Part shown: positions 1 to 9,453 of the stretch, one piece after another
Position numbering within the stretch: position 1 is the stretch's first letter
Layout: the number at the start of each line of letters is the position of its first letter
Assembly: GCA_944321635.1 (NCBI GenBank)
Contig: CALULY010000003.1
Coordinates: forward strand, 78,399-142,398
Direction: 5' to 3'
Length of the DNA stretch: 64,000 bases
DNA from: an uncultured Bacteroidaceae bacterium
GTDB lineage: Bacteria > Bacteroidota > Bacteroidia > Bacteroidales > Bacteroidaceae
Made by a program: the position numbers and the translations under genes
The notes under the pieces: model-generated
The model's database searches: none
What the model saw: the letters and a program-made list of their open reading frames with translations, nothing else
Told to the model about the DNA's origin: nothing

Positions 1-43
1 TTACGGCCAGCGGCGCGAGAAGTCTGTTGTTAGTAAGTCTCAT
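1..43 (-). CDS. Start of an exported protein, cut off by the window edge
   Basis: Only the first 14 codons are inside the window, reading MRLTNNRLLAPLAV, which looks like the beginning of a signal peptide. A GGAGG ribosome site lies 7 bases before the ATG at 41-43. A nearer in-frame ATG two codons upstream sits too close to that site to be used. It follows the DUF4136 lipoprotein gene by about 13 bases, so it is probably the third gene of that envelope operon. The product cannot be named. Confidence 0.5.
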   Translation of the reverse strand, partial: MRLTNNRLLAPLAV

Positions 44-56
44 GTCCATTCCTCCG

Positions 57-692
57 TCAATCATTGCGTGTGATATAAACCGATTGGGCAAACGCCTGGT
101 CTATTGCCCCAAGGAGCAAGTTGACATCAGCCCGTGAATTGCCAAACGAGTAGCCCTGCGCGTTGGCATACCACACTATCGGCAACCGCCGCGCCGTCCC
201 GTCATCGCCCCCGCCGGTCAGGTCCATCATCTCCAAAAGCAGCGTCCCCGTGTCGTAGGTGTAGGTGACTGCGTAGGGATAATACCAACTGTCCCACCAC
301 GGGCCCCAGTACCCATAATCCCACCAGCCATAGTAAAATCCTCCAGTGGTCACTTGGTTTGTCTGCGCGATGTAGGTCATCTGCACGCCGAGGTCGGCAT
401 CCTCCTTGCCTTGCTCTCCCGCCAAGCGGGTGAAACCGCGCTCGTCCATCAACGATTTGACCTCGCCAATGAGCATCTGGGCATAGTCATCTTTCCAATA
501 AGTAGCGTCGCTGCCCTGCCCGGGTTGGAGGATGCTGTCGGGCAGGTAGTAGGTCTGGAACTGGGAGAAATCAACCCCGTCCAAATACTCGGTGTAAACC
601 ACGTAATCCGTATCGAGGGCATCGAGGTCCGGGTCTTTCTCACATGACGAAAACGCCAGGAGCGCGAGGCCTGCAATCAGATAATGTTTCAT
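57..692 (-). CDS. DUF4136 family lipoprotein
   Basis: A 211-residue protein with a type II signal peptide: MKHYLIAGLALLAFSSC carries a lipobox ending at Cys17, so it should be cleaved and lipidated. The body matches the DUF4136 pattern: a D-F-S-x-F-x-T-Y-Y-L-P stretch near residue 40, a GVQMTYI strand, and a very aromatic Gly/Trp/Tyr segment near 117-140 followed by a strand with TGTLLLEMMDL. The molecular role of DUF4136 proteins is unknown; they are envelope lipoproteins in many Bacteroidales. It lies 29 bases behind the DUF4251 gene and just ahead of another exported protein, so the three look co-transcribed. Confidence 0.85.
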   Translation of the reverse strand: MKHYLIAGLALLAFSSCEKDPDLDALDTDYVVYTEYLDGVDFSQFQTYYLPDSILQPGQGSDATYWKDDYAQMLIGEVKSLMDERGFTRLAGEQGKEDADLGVQMTYIAQTNQVTTGGFYYGWWDYGYWGPWWDSWYYPYAVTYTYDTGTLLLEMMDLTGGGDDGTARRLPIVWYANAQGYSFGNSRADVNLLLGAIDQAFAQSVYITRND

Positions 693-721
693 CTTTATTC
701 CTTATTTATTGTTCATTTCAA

Positions 722-1276
722 TCAAAGAGACGTGCCTTTGAACACGTTGCTGAACTCGGCCGGGAGCAGCACTCCCGAGAGCGTCAATTCGCGTGAATTG
801 AAGTTTGGCGTAATGGTAACGTCCGCACGGTTGCTCCCCTTGCGCATCATGATGAAGAGGCGCGCCGAGATGCCCCGCCCCATGACGTTCATTGTGACGT
901 GCAAATCGCCACGCTTGGTCGTCTCGACCTCATAGCCGGACACCGAGCCCTCGACGGTTATGCCGCCCACGCCGTTGATGCCTCCCGACGGGATGTTGAA
1001 CGCCACCTGCACAACCGCCTCGTCACCCATGACCGAGACGAAATTGGTGTTTGATGTCACGTATGCCGTCTGACCGCGTTTGAAAATGACACGGTCGGCC
1101 TCAAGCGTGAATTCCCTGTCCGCCACCGCGCTTGCACCTTGCACGAAGCGGAGGCTGTCGAGCTGTTCCTGTATCGCCTTGCGTTGCTGCCGGCTCAGGC
1201 TTTCCTGTTCTTGGGCAGCGAGGCTGAACGGGACGAGGAGCATCATCAGGACTAACAGTTTGGTTGCGAATTTCAT
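722..1276 (-). CDS. DUF4251 domain exported protein
   Basis: A 184-residue protein. The reading frame is open further upstream, but MKFATKLLVLMMLLVPFSLA begins a clear Sec signal peptide, and the AAGGAAGGAA just before this ATG supports the start at 1276. The mature part is one DUF4251-type beta domain: a disordered Gln/Glu-rich start, then strands with GDEAVVQVAF, a Gly-rich GGINGVGGITVEG turn and a final FNSRELTLSGVL strand. DUF4251 proteins are small periplasmic or envelope proteins of unknown function found in Bacteroidales. It is the first recognisable gene of the small envelope operon at the left edge. Confidence 0.85.
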   Translation of the reverse strand: MKFATKLLVLMMLLVPFSLAAQEQESLSRQQRKAIQEQLDSLRFVQGASAVADREFTLEADRVIFKRGQTAYVTSNTNFVSVMGDEAVVQVAFNIPSGGINGVGGITVEGSVSGYEVETTKRGDLHVTMNVMGRGISARLFIMMRKGSNRADVTITPNFNSRELTLSGVLLPAEFSNVFKGTSL

Positions 1277-1411
1277 TTCCTTCCTTTCTTTTAATATCCG
1301 TATTACGAGTGCGATATTAAAAAAGATATGGGATAGGTCATAATTAAAAAACGTCAAATACACATCCGTTCACCTATTTTAAGTCGCCTGCAAACATTCC
1401 GTATGCAAAAC

Positions 1412-1432
1412 GCTGGACACACACCGTCCAGC
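1412..1432. other. Short perfect inverted repeat
   Basis: GCTGGAC and GTCCAGC form a 7-bp stem around a 7-base loop in the gap between the DUF4251 gene start and the ackA terminator. It has no T-run, so it is not a plain terminator. It could be an operator or RNA hairpin upstream of the DUF4251 operon. Confidence 0.3.
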
Positions 1433-1462
1433 ACGCCACATCCAACAACATCACCGGGACAT

Positions 1463-1509
1463 AAGAAAAGATGTGCGGCGCAGGTTTGATCCAACGTCGC
1501 ACATCTTCC
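1463..1509 (-). terminator. Terminator of pta-ackA
   Basis: On the minus strand GAAGATGTGCG pairs with CGCACATCTTTTC across a GC-rich loop and ends in a T-run. It lies 17 bases after the ackA stop. Confidence 0.7.
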
Positions 1510-1525
1510 AGCCCGTATGGCAAAC

Positions 1526-2731
1526 TCAAGCCTCCTCGCCCTTGAGGATGTGCATCGTGTCGGTGGCGATCATCAATTCCTCGTCTGTCGGAATGACAAC
1601 GACTTTGACCTTTGATGACGGAGTTGAGATGACTCTCTCTTCTCCCCTGACCTTGTTGGCCTCATCATCCAGCTCGACGCCAAGGAAGGTGAGGTTGTCG
1701 CACACCGCCTTGCGGCAGCTTGCCTGGTTCTCCCCGACGCCGCCAGTGAACACGATGACATCGACACCGTTCATCGCGGCAGCATAAGCACCAATATACT
1801 TGGTGATGCGATAGTAGTACATGCTCTCTGCCAACTGCGCTCTCTTGTTGCCATCCTCGCTCGCGGCGCAGAGTTCCCTCATGTCACTCGACACGCCCGA
1901 GACTCCCAGCACGCCGCTCCGCTTGTTGAGCAGGTCAGACACCCCCTTGGTGTCGAGATGTTCCTTGTCCATGATGTAGGTCACGGCCCCGGCATCGATG
2001 TCTCCGCACCTCGTGCCCATCATAAGCCCCTCGACGGGCGTGAGCCCCATCGACGTGTCAACGGACTTGCCATGTTTGACGGCCGTTATCGAACCGCCGT
2101 TGCCGATGTGGCAAGTGATGACTTTGCTGTCCTCGGGCTTGATGCCGAGGAATTCGCACACGCGTGCCGAGACGTAACGGTGGCTCGTGCCGTGGAAACC
2201 GTAGCGGCGCACGCCATACTTCTCATAAAGCTCGTAGGGCACTGCATAGAGATAAGCATAGTCAGGCATCGTCTGGTGGAAAGCCGTGTCAAACACACCG
2301 ATTTGCGGCACGTCAGGCAGGATTTTAGTGATGGCATTGACGCCTTTCAAGTTGGCCGGGTTGTGCAAAGGTGCGAGGTCGCTGCAAGCCACAATCATGT
2401 CAATGACCTCCTTGGTTATAAGCACAGACTTGCTGAAGCGTTCCCCGCCGTGCACGAGGCGGTGTCCCACGGCGTTTATCTCGTTCAACGACTTGATGCA
2501 GCCGTATGTCGGGTCGGTCAGCACCTCAAATATGAACTCTACCCCGGCGGTGTGCTCGGCGATTTCACGCTCGATGATTTTCTTTTCACCGCTTGGAAGT
2601 GTGAATTTGATGAAAGATCCTTTGAGACCTATCTTCTCGATCCCGCCTTGGGCTGCCACGGATTTGTCGCTCATGTCAAACAGTTTGTACTTGATTGACG
2701 AGCTTCCGCAATTCAATACTAATATTTTCAT
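1526..2731 (-). CDS. ackA: Acetate kinase
   Basis: A full-length 401-residue acetate kinase. It converts acetyl phosphate and ADP to acetate and ATP in the cytoplasm, the energy-yielding last step of acetate fermentation. Family motifs are in order: VLNCGSSSIKYKLF at the start, GHRLVHGGERF near 90, YGFHGTSHRYV near 180, CHIGNGGS near 210, MGLTPVEGLMMGTRCGDID near 235, and FTGGVGENQ near 330. The phosphotransacetylase gene lies 24 bases upstream on the same strand, the usual pta-ackA operon order, and a hairpin terminator follows the stop. Confidence 0.97.
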   Translation of the reverse strand: MKILVLNCGSSSIKYKLFDMSDKSVAAQGGIEKIGLKGSFIKFTLPSGEKKIIEREIAEHTAGVEFIFEVLTDPTYGCIKSLNEINAVGHRLVHGGERFSKSVLITKEVIDMIVACSDLAPLHNPANLKGVNAITKILPDVPQIGVFDTAFHQTMPDYAYLYAVPYELYEKYGVRRYGFHGTSHRYVSARVCEFLGIKPEDSKVITCHIGNGGSITAVKHGKSVDTSMGLTPVEGLMMGTRCGDIDAGAVTYIMDKEHLDTKGVSDLLNKRSGVLGVSGVSSDMRELCAASEDGNKRAQLAESMYYYRITKYIGAYAAAMNGVDVIVFTGGVGENQASCRKAVCDNLTFLGVELDDEANKVRGEERVISTPSSKVKVVVIPTDEELMIATDTMHILKGEEA

Positions 2732-2755
2732 GGTGAGTCGTTTTATGGGTTCAGT

Positions 2756-3769
2756 TCAATCGTTTTTTGCTGCGATGGCCTGGTTGGCCGTTATGGCTAT
2801 CATCTTGTAAACGTCATCGACCGAGCACCCTCTTGACAAGTCATTGACTGGGCGTGCTATGCCTTGGAGGACAGGACCTATCGCCTCCGCCTTGCCGAGG
2901 CGTTGGACGAGTTTGTAGGAGATGTTGCCCACCTCAAGGTTTGGCACTATCAGCACGTTTGCATGGCCTGCGATTGTCGAGCCTGGGGCCTTGCTTGCGC
3001 CCACCGAGGGGACGAGGGCGGCATCGGCCTGCAACTCGCCGTCAATCTTCAGCGTCGGGTCGAGTTCCCTTGCCAGGCGTGTGGCTTCCACCACTTTGTC
3101 CACAACCTCATGTTTTGCCGAGCCCTTGGTTGAGAAGCTGAGCATCGCCACTTGCGGGTCCGTGAACCCTGCCACCGCCTTTGCCGTGCGTGCCGTGCAG
3201 ACTGCTATCTCGGCCAGCTGCTTGGCATCGGGGACTGGGGTGACTGCAACGTCGCCCATGACGACGAGCCCGCCCTCGCCATACTGTTTCTCCTTGCTGA
3301 TGATGAGCATAGCTCCAGAAACACAGGTTATGCCCGGCGCGGTCTTGATGATTTGCAAGGCGGGACGGAGCACGTTGCCGGTGGTGTTGCGTGCGCCGGC
3401 GAGCTGCCCGTCAGCGTCCCCATTCTTGATGAGCAAGCAACCGAGGTAGAGGGGGTTGCGCACCAACTGGCGTGCCTCGTCGAGCGTCAGGCCTTTGTTC
3501 TTGCGGAGTTCATAGAGGAGGTTGGCGTACTCCTCGCTGCGTGGGTTGTTGTCGGGGTCGAGGATGTGCGCCTTCTCGATGTTGGGCAACCAGCATTGCT
3601 TGGCCACCGCCAGTATCTTGTCGGAGTTGCCGAGCAGTGTGATGTCGGCTACCTTCTCGGCTATCGCACGGTCGGCTGCACGGAGAGTCCTCTCTTCGTC
3701 GCCCTCGGGCAGCACTATCCTTTGTGGATTGGCTTTCGCACGTTCAATGATGTCATTAATCAAGTCCAT
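2756..3769 (-). CDS. pta: Phosphate acetyltransferase
   Basis: A 337-residue phosphotransacetylase consisting only of the PTA_PTB catalytic domain, without the N-terminal regulatory DRTGG-type part of the long enterobacterial form. It exchanges CoA for phosphate on acetyl-CoA to give acetyl phosphate for acetate kinase. Recognisable stretches are IVLPEGDEERTLRAADRA near 18, GQLAGARNTTGNVLRPALQI near 120, GLVVMGDVAVTPVPDA near 165, MLSFSTKGSAKH near 210 and DGELQADAAL near 243. It is the first gene of the operon and has its own promoter box (3811-3818). Confidence 0.96.
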   Translation of the reverse strand: MDLINDIIERAKANPQRIVLPEGDEERTLRAADRAIAEKVADITLLGNSDKILAVAKQCWLPNIEKAHILDPDNNPRSEEYANLLYELRKNKGLTLDEARQLVRNPLYLGCLLIKNGDADGQLAGARNTTGNVLRPALQIIKTAPGITCVSGAMLIISKEKQYGEGGLVVMGDVAVTPVPDAKQLAEIAVCTARTAKAVAGFTDPQVAMLSFSTKGSAKHEVVDKVVEATRLARELDPTLKIDGELQADAALVPSVGASKAPGSTIAGHANVLIVPNLEVGNISYKLVQRLGKAEAIGPVLQGIARPVNDLSRGCSVDDVYKMIAITANQAIAAKND

Positions 3770-3810
3770 GGCTGTTGTCTTTTTGTTTGTGATTTTTGTT
3801 ACCTATGACG

Positions 3811-3818
3811 CAAAGGTA
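3811..3818 (-). promoter_or_regulatory. -7 promoter box of pta-ackA
   Basis: TACCTTTG on the minus strand matches the Bacteroidota TAnnTTTG box and lies about 42 bases before the pta ATG. No convincing -33 TTTG is seen at the expected distance. Confidence 0.55.
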
Positions 3819-4053
3819 AGTATAATATGGCACGGATGTCTCTCCCCGCCACCTCTTTTTTGGCAACCTGCCACGGTGCGCGGCGGCAAAAGCATCGTAT
3901 GCTGCGGGCAACAGCATTGCATGGTAACGGTTGCGGCATCGTATGCCATTGGCAAAAACATCGTATGCCACCGGGCAAGGCTCACGGCACCGCCCGCCAC
4001 GGCTTCAGTCCCTGAATTTGGCGGGGCATGGGGTGGAATAAGGATAAAATCCC
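3819..4053. repeat. Family B array: four CAT-N3-ATG dyads at exactly 22 bp
   Basis: The gap between the divergent pta and GH2 genes holds four 9-bp dyads: CATCGTATG at 3893, CATTGCATG at 3915, CATCGTATG at 3937 and CATCGTATG at 3959. The spacing is 22 bp every time. Each dyad is preceded by a GGCAAAA-like or GGC-rich stretch. The same phased design occurs at 9.5, 48.4, 56.6 and 62.2 kb. No gene is visible in this gap. Confidence 0.8.
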
Positions 4054-4061
4054 TATCTTTA
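4054..4061 (+). promoter_or_regulatory. -7 promoter box of the GH2 gene
   Basis: TATCTTTA, one base off TAnnTTTG, lies about 48 bases before the GH2 start codon, after the repeat array. Confidence 0.5.
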
Positions 4062-4108
4062 CGCTCTCATTGGAAGCAAATTTTTGTATAACTAAACGAT
4101 AATTGGAA

Positions 4109-6628
4109 ATGAAAAGGATGAAAGCCCTTTTGTCAATGGCTCTTGCGGCCTCATTCGCCCTGACATCCGTGCTCTATGCACAAAACAGGACGGAGAGGTT
4201 GTTGGAAGACGGATGGCGTTTCTCACGGGAAGTGCCCGAAAATGGCGAGTTGAAGTTTGTCACACCCACCTACGACGACAGCGGTTGGCAGCAGGTGAGC
4301 GTGCCGCACGACTGGGCGATTTACGGGCCGTTCAGCAGCCGCAACGACGTGCATAACGTGGCCATCGCCCAAGACGGCCAGACCGAGGCGATGGAACACG
4401 CCGGGCGCACGGGCGGACTGCCGTTTGTGGGTGTGGGATGGTACAGGCTCGACTTCGCCGTGCCCGAGTTTGGCGACGGCAAGAAGGCATATCTCATCTT
4501 CGACGGTGCGATGAGCCATGCCGAGGTGTACGTCAATGGCGAGAAGGCCTACGCATGGCCCTACGGCTACAACTCGTTCTACTTCGACGCGACACCGTTC
4601 ATCAAGGCCGGGGAGGACAACCTTCTCGCCGTCAGGCTTGAGAACCTGCCCGAGTCATCGCGCTGGTATCCTGGCGCAGGGCTCTACCGCAACGTCCATC
4701 TGGTCGTGACAGACGAGGTGCACGTCCCGGTGTGGGGCACGCGCGTCACCACCCCGGTGGTCGAAAGCGGCTATGCGAAAGTCCGCGTCGAGACATCCAT
4801 CGACTACCCGGAGGGGATGAAGCCGTCGTCACTGTCCATCACCACGGCCATCGTCTCACCGACAGGGGACGTGGTGGCAACTGGGGAAAAGGTCCTGACC
4901 GACTATGACGGTGACACTTTCGACCAGGAACTCGTGGTGACAGATCCTGAGCTGTGGTCGCCGGATGCGCCCAACCTCTACAAAGCAGTGTCACGCATCT
5001 ATGCCGACGGGAAGCAAAGGGACGAGTATGAAACGACATTCGGCATCCGCACATTCGAGGTGGTGCCCAACGAGGGCTTTTATCTCAATGGCAAGCTCAC
5101 CAAGTTCCAAGGCGTGTGTATGCACCACGACCTCGGTCCTCTCGGCGCAGCGGTCAACATGGCGGCAGTCAAACGCCAGATGCGTATCCTGAAAGAGATG
5201 GGATGCAACGCTATCCGCACCTCGCACAATATGCCCGCCCCGGAAGTAGTCCAGGCGGCAGACGAACTGGGCATGATGCTGATGGTCGAGTCATTCGACG
5301 AATGGAAGACGCCAAAGTGCCAAAACGGCTACAACCTGCTGTTTGACGAGTGGGCGGAAAAGGACTTGGTGAACCTCATAAGGCACTTCCGCAACAATCC
5401 CAGCGTGATCATGTGGTGCATAGGCAACGAGGTGCCCGACCAAGGCACTTACCAAGGGGCGAAACTCTCGCACTTCCTCCAAAGCATCTGCCACCGTGAA
5501 GACCCGACACGTCTGGTGACACAGGGCATGGATAACCCCGACGCTGTGGTCAACAACAACATGGCTGCCGTGATGGACGTGGCCGGATTCAACTACCGTC
5601 CGTTCAAGTACCAAATCAATTACGACAAAATCCCGCAACAGATCATACTCGGCAGCGAGACAGTCTCGACGCTCAGCTCAAGAGGGGTCTACAAATTCCC
5701 CGTCGAGAGGCTGTCAATGAAGCGTTACGACGACCACCAGGCATCGTCATACGACGTGGAACACTGCGGATGGTCCAACCTGCCGGAGGATGACTGGATA
5801 TGGCACGACGACAAAGACTTCTGCATCGGCGAGTTTGTGTGGACAGGTTTCGACTACATCGGCGAACCTACCCCCTACTATTCCGACTGGCCGAGCCACA
5901 CATCATTGTTCGGCATCGTCGATTTGGCGGGACTGCCCAAGGACAGATTTTATTTGTACCGCAGCCATTGGTTGCCCCAAGAGGAGACTTTGCACATACT
6001 TCCCCACTGGAATTGGGAAGGGCGCGAGGGTGAGACAACGCCGGTGTTCGTCTACACCAACTACCCCACTGCCGAATTGTTCATAAACGGCAAGAGCCAG
6101 GGCAAGAGGACAAAGGACACAAGCATCAACCTCGAAGCGACGGCAAACCCCGAAAGCGAAAAGACATTCGAGCGTCAAAAACGCTACCGCCTGATGTGGA
6201 TGGACACCAAGTACGAACCCGGGACAGTGAAGGTCGTGGCTTACGACAAGAACGGCAAGGCCGTAGCAGAGGCAGAGATGCACACCGCCGGCAAACCTCA
6301 CCACATAGAGCTGACCGCCGACAGGAGTGTCATCGACGCAGACGGCAGGGATCTGTCATTCATTACCGTCAAAGTCGTGGACAAGGACGGCAATCTTTGC
6401 CCCAATGTCCAAGACCTCGTGAAGTTCAAGGTGAAAGGTGAAGGCACTTACCGCGCCGGTGCGAACGGCAACCCGGCCTGCCTCGACCTCTTCCACCTGC
6501 CCGAGATGCATCTTTTCAACGGCATGATGACCGCTATCGTGCAGTCCACCGACCAGCCAGGTGAAATCACACTCGAAGCATCAATGAAGGGCGTGAAGAA
6601 AGCTAAGATTACCGTCACGACGAAATGA
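4109..6628 (+). CDS. Secreted glycoside hydrolase family 2 (beta-galactosidase-like)
   Basis: An 839-residue exported GH2 enzyme. A TTG six bases upstream is in frame, but the ATG at 4109 starts a clean signal peptide (MKRMKALLSMALAASFALTS, cleaved after YAQ). Domain order: N-terminal jelly-roll with WYRLDF (about 25-200), Ig-like domain (205-310), TIM barrel (315-600), then DUF4982-like and GH2 C-terminal beta domains with ADRSVIDADGRDLSFITV. The acid/base Glu is about residue 441 in CIGNEVPDQG and the likely nucleophile about 517 in ILGSETVS. Such enzymes release terminal beta-galactose or related sugars from host or plant glycans; the exact sugar cannot be told. It stands alone with its own promoter and terminator. 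Confidence 0.93.
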   Translation: MKRMKALLSMALAASFALTSVLYAQNRTERLLEDGWRFSREVPENGELKFVTPTYDDSGWQQVSVPHDWAIYGPFSSRNDVHNVAIAQDGQTEAMEHAGRTGGLPFVGVGWYRLDFAVPEFGDGKKAYLIFDGAMSHAEVYVNGEKAYAWPYGYNSFYFDATPFIKAGEDNLLAVRLENLPESSRWYPGAGLYRNVHLVVTDEVHVPVWGTRVTTPVVESGYAKVRVETSIDYPEGMKPSSLSITTAIVSPTGDVVATGEKVLTDYDGDTFDQELVVTDPELWSPDAPNLYKAVSRIYADGKQRDEYETTFGIRTFEVVPNEGFYLNGKLTKFQGVCMHHDLGPLGAAVNMAAVKRQMRILKEMGCNAIRTSHNMPAPEVVQAADELGMMLMVESFDEWKTPKCQNGYNLLFDEWAEKDLVNLIRHFRNNPSVIMWCIGNEVPDQGTYQGAKLSHFLQSICHREDPTRLVTQGMDNPDAVVNNNMAAVMDVAGFNYRPFKYQINYDKIPQQIILGSETVSTLSSRGVYKFPVERLSMKRYDDHQASSYDVEHCGWSNLPEDDWIWHDDKDFCIGEFVWTGFDYIGEPTPYYSDWPSHTSLFGIVDLAGLPKDRFYLYRSHWLPQEETLHILPHWNWEGREGETTPVFVYTNYPTAELFINGKSQGKRTKDTSINLEATANPESEKTFERQKRYRLMWMDTKYEPGTVKVVAYDKNGKAVAEAEMHTAGKPHHIELTADRSVIDADGRDLSFITVKVVDKDGNLCPNVQDLVKFKVKGEGTYRAGANGNPACLDLFHLPEMHLFNGMMTAIVQSTDQPGEITLEASMKGVKKAKITVTTK

Positions 6629-6650
6629 GCACGTTCTGGCACCAAACGAC

Positions 6651-6685
6651 AAACCGCCCGGCCAAAAGGTCGGGCGGTTTTGTTT
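6651..6685 (+). terminator. Terminator of the GH2 gene
   Basis: AAACCGCCCGGCC and GGTCGGGCGGTTT form a 13-bp stem with an AAAA loop and one G-U pair, followed by TGTTT. Confidence 0.85.
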
Positions 6686-6730
6686 ATCTCATCACAGGTC
6701 GCGCCAAAGATGACTGATGGCATAGCACAT

Positions 6731-6765
6731 AAAAAAAGATGTGCAGCCCGTCCGACCGCACATCC
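6731..6765 (-). terminator. Terminator of pfkA
   Basis: On the minus strand GATGTGC pairs with GCACATC around a 13-base loop and is followed by seven T. The stem resembles the ackA terminator at 1463-1509. Confidence 0.75.
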
Positions 6766-6789
6766 CCATGCCGCACACCGCAACTGCCC

Positions 6790-7770
6790 TCAAATGGACA
6801 GTTCCTTGAGCACGCCAACAAGCCCCCTGTCGATGGGTTTGTCGTTTTTTATCGCCTTGGTGAATGGGACGTAAACGACCTGGTCATGCTCTATCCCAAT
6901 CATCACGTTGCGCTGTCCCTCAAGCAAAGCCTCTATGCTGGCGGCACCGAGGCGGCTTGCCAGGATGCGGTCATTAGCCGTCGGGCTTCCTCCCCTCTGA
7001 AGATGTCCGAGGATGGAGACGCGGACATCGTACTGAGGATACTCGTTTTTGACACGCTCGGCGTAGTGCATAGCCCCACCCGTCAGTTCGCTTTCGGCGA
7101 CAAGCACGATGCTGCTGTTCTTGGATTTGCGGAAGCCGTTCTTGATGAACTCCTCGAGCTGGTCAAACTCCGTCTCGAACTCGGGGATAATCGCCGCCTC
7201 TGCACCCGAAGCTATCGCCCCGTTGAGTGCCAGGAATCCGGCATCGCGTCCCATGACTTCGATGAAAAAGAGGCGTTCATGCGATGTTGCCGTGTCGCGT
7301 ATCTTGTCCACGCACTCCATAATAGTATTGAGAGCGGTGTCATAGCCTATCGTAGTGTCCGTTCCGAACAGGTCATTGTCTATCGTCCCCGGCAAGCCGA
7401 TGCAGGTGACATCGTACTCCTCGGCGAAAATCCTCGCACCAGTCAGCGAGCCATCCCCACCGATGACGACGAGAGCGTCGATGCCATGCGCCTTCATGTT
7501 CTCGTATGCTTGCTTGCGTCCCTCGGGGGTCATGAACTCTTTGCAGCGTGCAGTCTTGAGGATCGTGCCGCCCCGTTGGACGATGTTGCTCACGTCCTCG
7601 CTCTTGAAGTCCTTTATTTCATTCGTCACCAGGCCGCGATAGCCGCGATAGATTCCCTTGACCTGGAGCCCATTGTAGATTGCCGAGCGCGTCACGGCGC
7701 GGATTGCGGCATTCATGCCCGGGGCATCTCCCCCGGAAGTCAGGATGCCGATGCATTTGACTCTTCCCAT
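6790..7770 (-). CDS. pfkA: ATP-dependent 6-phosphofructokinase
   Basis: A 326-residue PfkA-type enzyme that phosphorylates fructose 6-phosphate with ATP, the committing step of glycolysis. It shows the nucleotide-binding [18 protein letters not shown] at the start, GGDGSLTGA near 103, the catalytic Asp in [11 protein letters not shown] near 127, and [10 protein letters not shown] near 170. The Gly rather than Lys in GGDGS fits ATP rather than pyrophosphate as donor. The length is normal. It is a single gene with a promoter box at 7816-7823 squeezed against the ispH stop codon. Confidence 0.96.
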   Translation of the reverse strand: MGRVKCIGILTSGGDAPGMNAAIRAVTRSAIYNGLQVKGIYRGYRGLVTNEIKDFKSEDVSNIVQRGGTILKTARCKEFMTPEGRKQAYENMKAHGIDALVVIGGDGSLTGARIFAEEYDVTCIGLPGTIDNDLFGTDTTIGYDTALNTIMECVDKIRDTATSHERLFFIEVMGRDAGFLALNGAIASGAEAAIIPEFETEFDQLEEFIKNGFRKSKNSSIVLVAESELTGGAMHYAERVKNEYPQYDVRVSILGHLQRGGSPTANDRILASRLGAASIEALLEGQRNVMIGIEHDQVVYVPFTKAIKNDKPIDRGLVGVLKELSI

Positions 7771-7815
7771 AGATTCGTTCCCTTTCGTTAGTTTCTGTTT
7801 TCACTTAGGATACAG

Positions 7816-7823
7816 CAAAGATA
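7816..7823 (-). promoter_or_regulatory. -7 promoter box of pfkA
   Basis: TATCTTTG on the minus strand is an exact TAnnTTTG match and directly abuts the ispH stop codon, 46 bases before the pfkA ATG. Confidence 0.55.
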
Positions 7824-8735
7824 CTAATAGTTTGTGCCGTGTCCCTGGTTTTTACTTTCTTTATCTTTTAATAAGTCCTCTATCCTCCTCATCACGTTCT
7901 CCATGAGCCATTTGGGGGTAGAAGTAGCACCGCAGATGCCTATCGACGAGCATCCACGCAGTTTGCTTTCGTCTATTTCATCGACATCTTCTATGAACAT
8001 GGTGTTGGCGTTGACCTTGCGGCATTCATCATAGAGCATCTTGCCGTTGGAGCTTTTCTTTCCCGAAACGAAGACTATCAAGTCGTGGGCTGCGGCAAAA
8101 CGGCTGATGTCGGGCATCCTGTTGGCGACTTGGCGGCAGATGGTGTCATAGGACTTGAATGCCGTCCCCTCCCCCATCCTTGCCCGGATGTGGTTGCTCA
8201 CCGCGTTGAATCCCGCGAGTGACTTTGTCGTCTGCGAATATAGGCAGATGTCACTGCCATAGTCCAAACGGTCGGCCTCGTCAGTCGATTCGATTACAAT
8301 GGCTTCGCCGTCCGTCTGGCCGACAAGGCCCATGACCTCGGCATGACCACGTTTGCCATAGATGACGATTTGCCGCCGCCTCCCGCCCGTCTTGTCGGCA
8401 TAGTCCTGCTTGATGCGCCGCTGAAGTTTGAGGACGACGGGGCAAGTCGCGTCGATTATCTCGATGTTGTTTTCACGCGCAATCCGGTAGGTCTCCGGCG
8501 GTTCACCGTGCGCCCTGAGCAACACCTTGGCATCATGCAGGCAGGCAAACCGCCCGTGGTCGATGGTCTCAAGCCCCATGGCCTTGAGACGTTCCATCTC
8601 TTTGCTGTTGTGCACTATGTCACCCAGGCAGTAGAGATGCCCGTGGCGGCGCAACTCCTCCTCCGCCTTGCGTATAGCTGTCGTGACCCCGAAGCAGAAT
8701 CCCGAGTTGCCGTCGATGTCAATCCGCACGTCCAT
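7824..8735 (-). CDS. ispH: 4-hydroxy-3-methylbut-2-enyl diphosphate reductase
   Basis: The last enzyme of the non-mevalonate isoprenoid pathway, an Fe-S protein that makes IPP and DMAPP from HMBPP. The three cluster-binding cysteines are present in SGFCFGV, DATCPVV and GICGATSTP, as is the EDVDEID stretch before the last one. I start it at [16 protein letters not shown] (303 residues), as homologues do; an upstream ATG at 8759 would add eight residues. Either way the start overlaps the end of cmk, so the two are translationally coupled. The products feed the polyprenyl synthase encoded at 28.2 kb. Confidence 0.94.
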   Translation of the reverse strand: MDVRIDIDGNSGFCFGVTTAIRKAEEELRRHGHLYCLGDIVHNSKEMERLKAMGLETIDHGRFACLHDAKVLLRAHGEPPETYRIARENNIEIIDATCPVVLKLQRRIKQDYADKTGGRRRQIVIYGKRGHAEVMGLVGQTDGEAIVIESTDEADRLDYGSDICLYSQTTKSLAGFNAVSNHIRARMGEGTAFKSYDTICRQVANRMPDISRFAAAHDLIVFVSGKKSSNGKMLYDECRKVNANTMFIEDVDEIDESKLRGCSSIGICGATSTPKWLMENVMRRIEDLLKDKESKNQGHGTNY

Positions 8736-9429
8736 AGGTCTTGGCCACGGCTTTTTCATAGTGATCGAGCAACCACTTGTCCTGCTCCTCCAAGCTCATC
8801 TGGCTGTTGTCAAGGACGACAGCATCGTCGGCACGGCGCAGCGGGCTCACCTCCCTCGTCTGGTCGATGCGGTCACGTTCCTCGACATTGCGGAGGATTT
8901 CATCAAAATCAGCCTCTACGCCCTTGGCACGCAGCTCGTCATAACGGCGTCTGGCCCTGGTGCGTGCATCGGCCGTGACAAACACTTTCAACTCCGCGTC
9001 GGGGAAGACGGTCGTCCCGATGTCACGGCCGTCCATCACCACCCCCTTGTCCGCGCCAAAACGCTGCTGCTGCCGCACCAAAGCCTCACGTACAAACGGC
9101 AACGCGCTCACAGGGCTCACGTGCTCAGACACTTGCATCTGACGTATCTCCCCCTCGACATCCTCGCCGCACAAGAAAGTGTGCGGCCTGCCCGTCGCCG
9201 AGTCGGTGCGGAACGTGATGTCAATCCCATCCATCTCGCCGCGCAGCCGCACGGTGTCGATGCTGCCGTCAGCCCCTATGATGCCGTTGCGCAGGCAGTA
9301 GAGGGTCACGGCGCGGTACATCGCGCCGCTGTCGATGTAGGTGTAGCCTATCCGCCTGGCAAGCTGCTTGGCCATGGTGCTTTTGCCGCACGAGGAAAAA
9401 CCGTCGATGGCTATCGTTATCTTCTTCAT
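8719..9429 (-). CDS. cmk: Cytidylate kinase
   Basis: A 236-residue CMP/dCMP kinase that transfers phosphate from ATP to CMP for nucleotide supply. It has the P-loop in [17 protein letters not shown] at residues 5-22, [13 protein letters not shown] near 35, and [21 protein letters not shown] near 130. The frame is open 34 codons further upstream, but that part is repeat DNA, and the ATG at 9429 matches the family start. Gene order porQ-cmk-ispH is typical of Bacteroidales. A promoter box lies at 9454-9461. Confidence 0.95.
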   Translation of the reverse strand: MKKITIAIDGFSSCGKSTMAKQLARRIGYTYIDSGAMYRAVTLYCLRNGIIGADGSIDTVRLRGEMDGIDITFRTDSATGRPHTFLCGEDVEGEIRQMQVSEHVSPVSALPFVREALVRQQQRFGADKGVVMDGRDIGTTVFPDAELKVFVTADARTRARRRYDELRAKGVEADFDEILRNVEERDRIDQTREVSPLRRADDAVVLDNSQMSLEEQDKWLLDHYEKAVAKTYGRAD

Positions 9430-9453
9430 AATAGCTGTTGTGTTAGGTGATGG

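Noticed and set aside
1463-6765. Similar hairpins at 1463-1509 and 6731-6765 as a repeat family
   Set aside because: Both are ordinary terminators; the similarity is limited to a short AAGATGTGC stem and gives no sign of a mobile or regulatory repeat.
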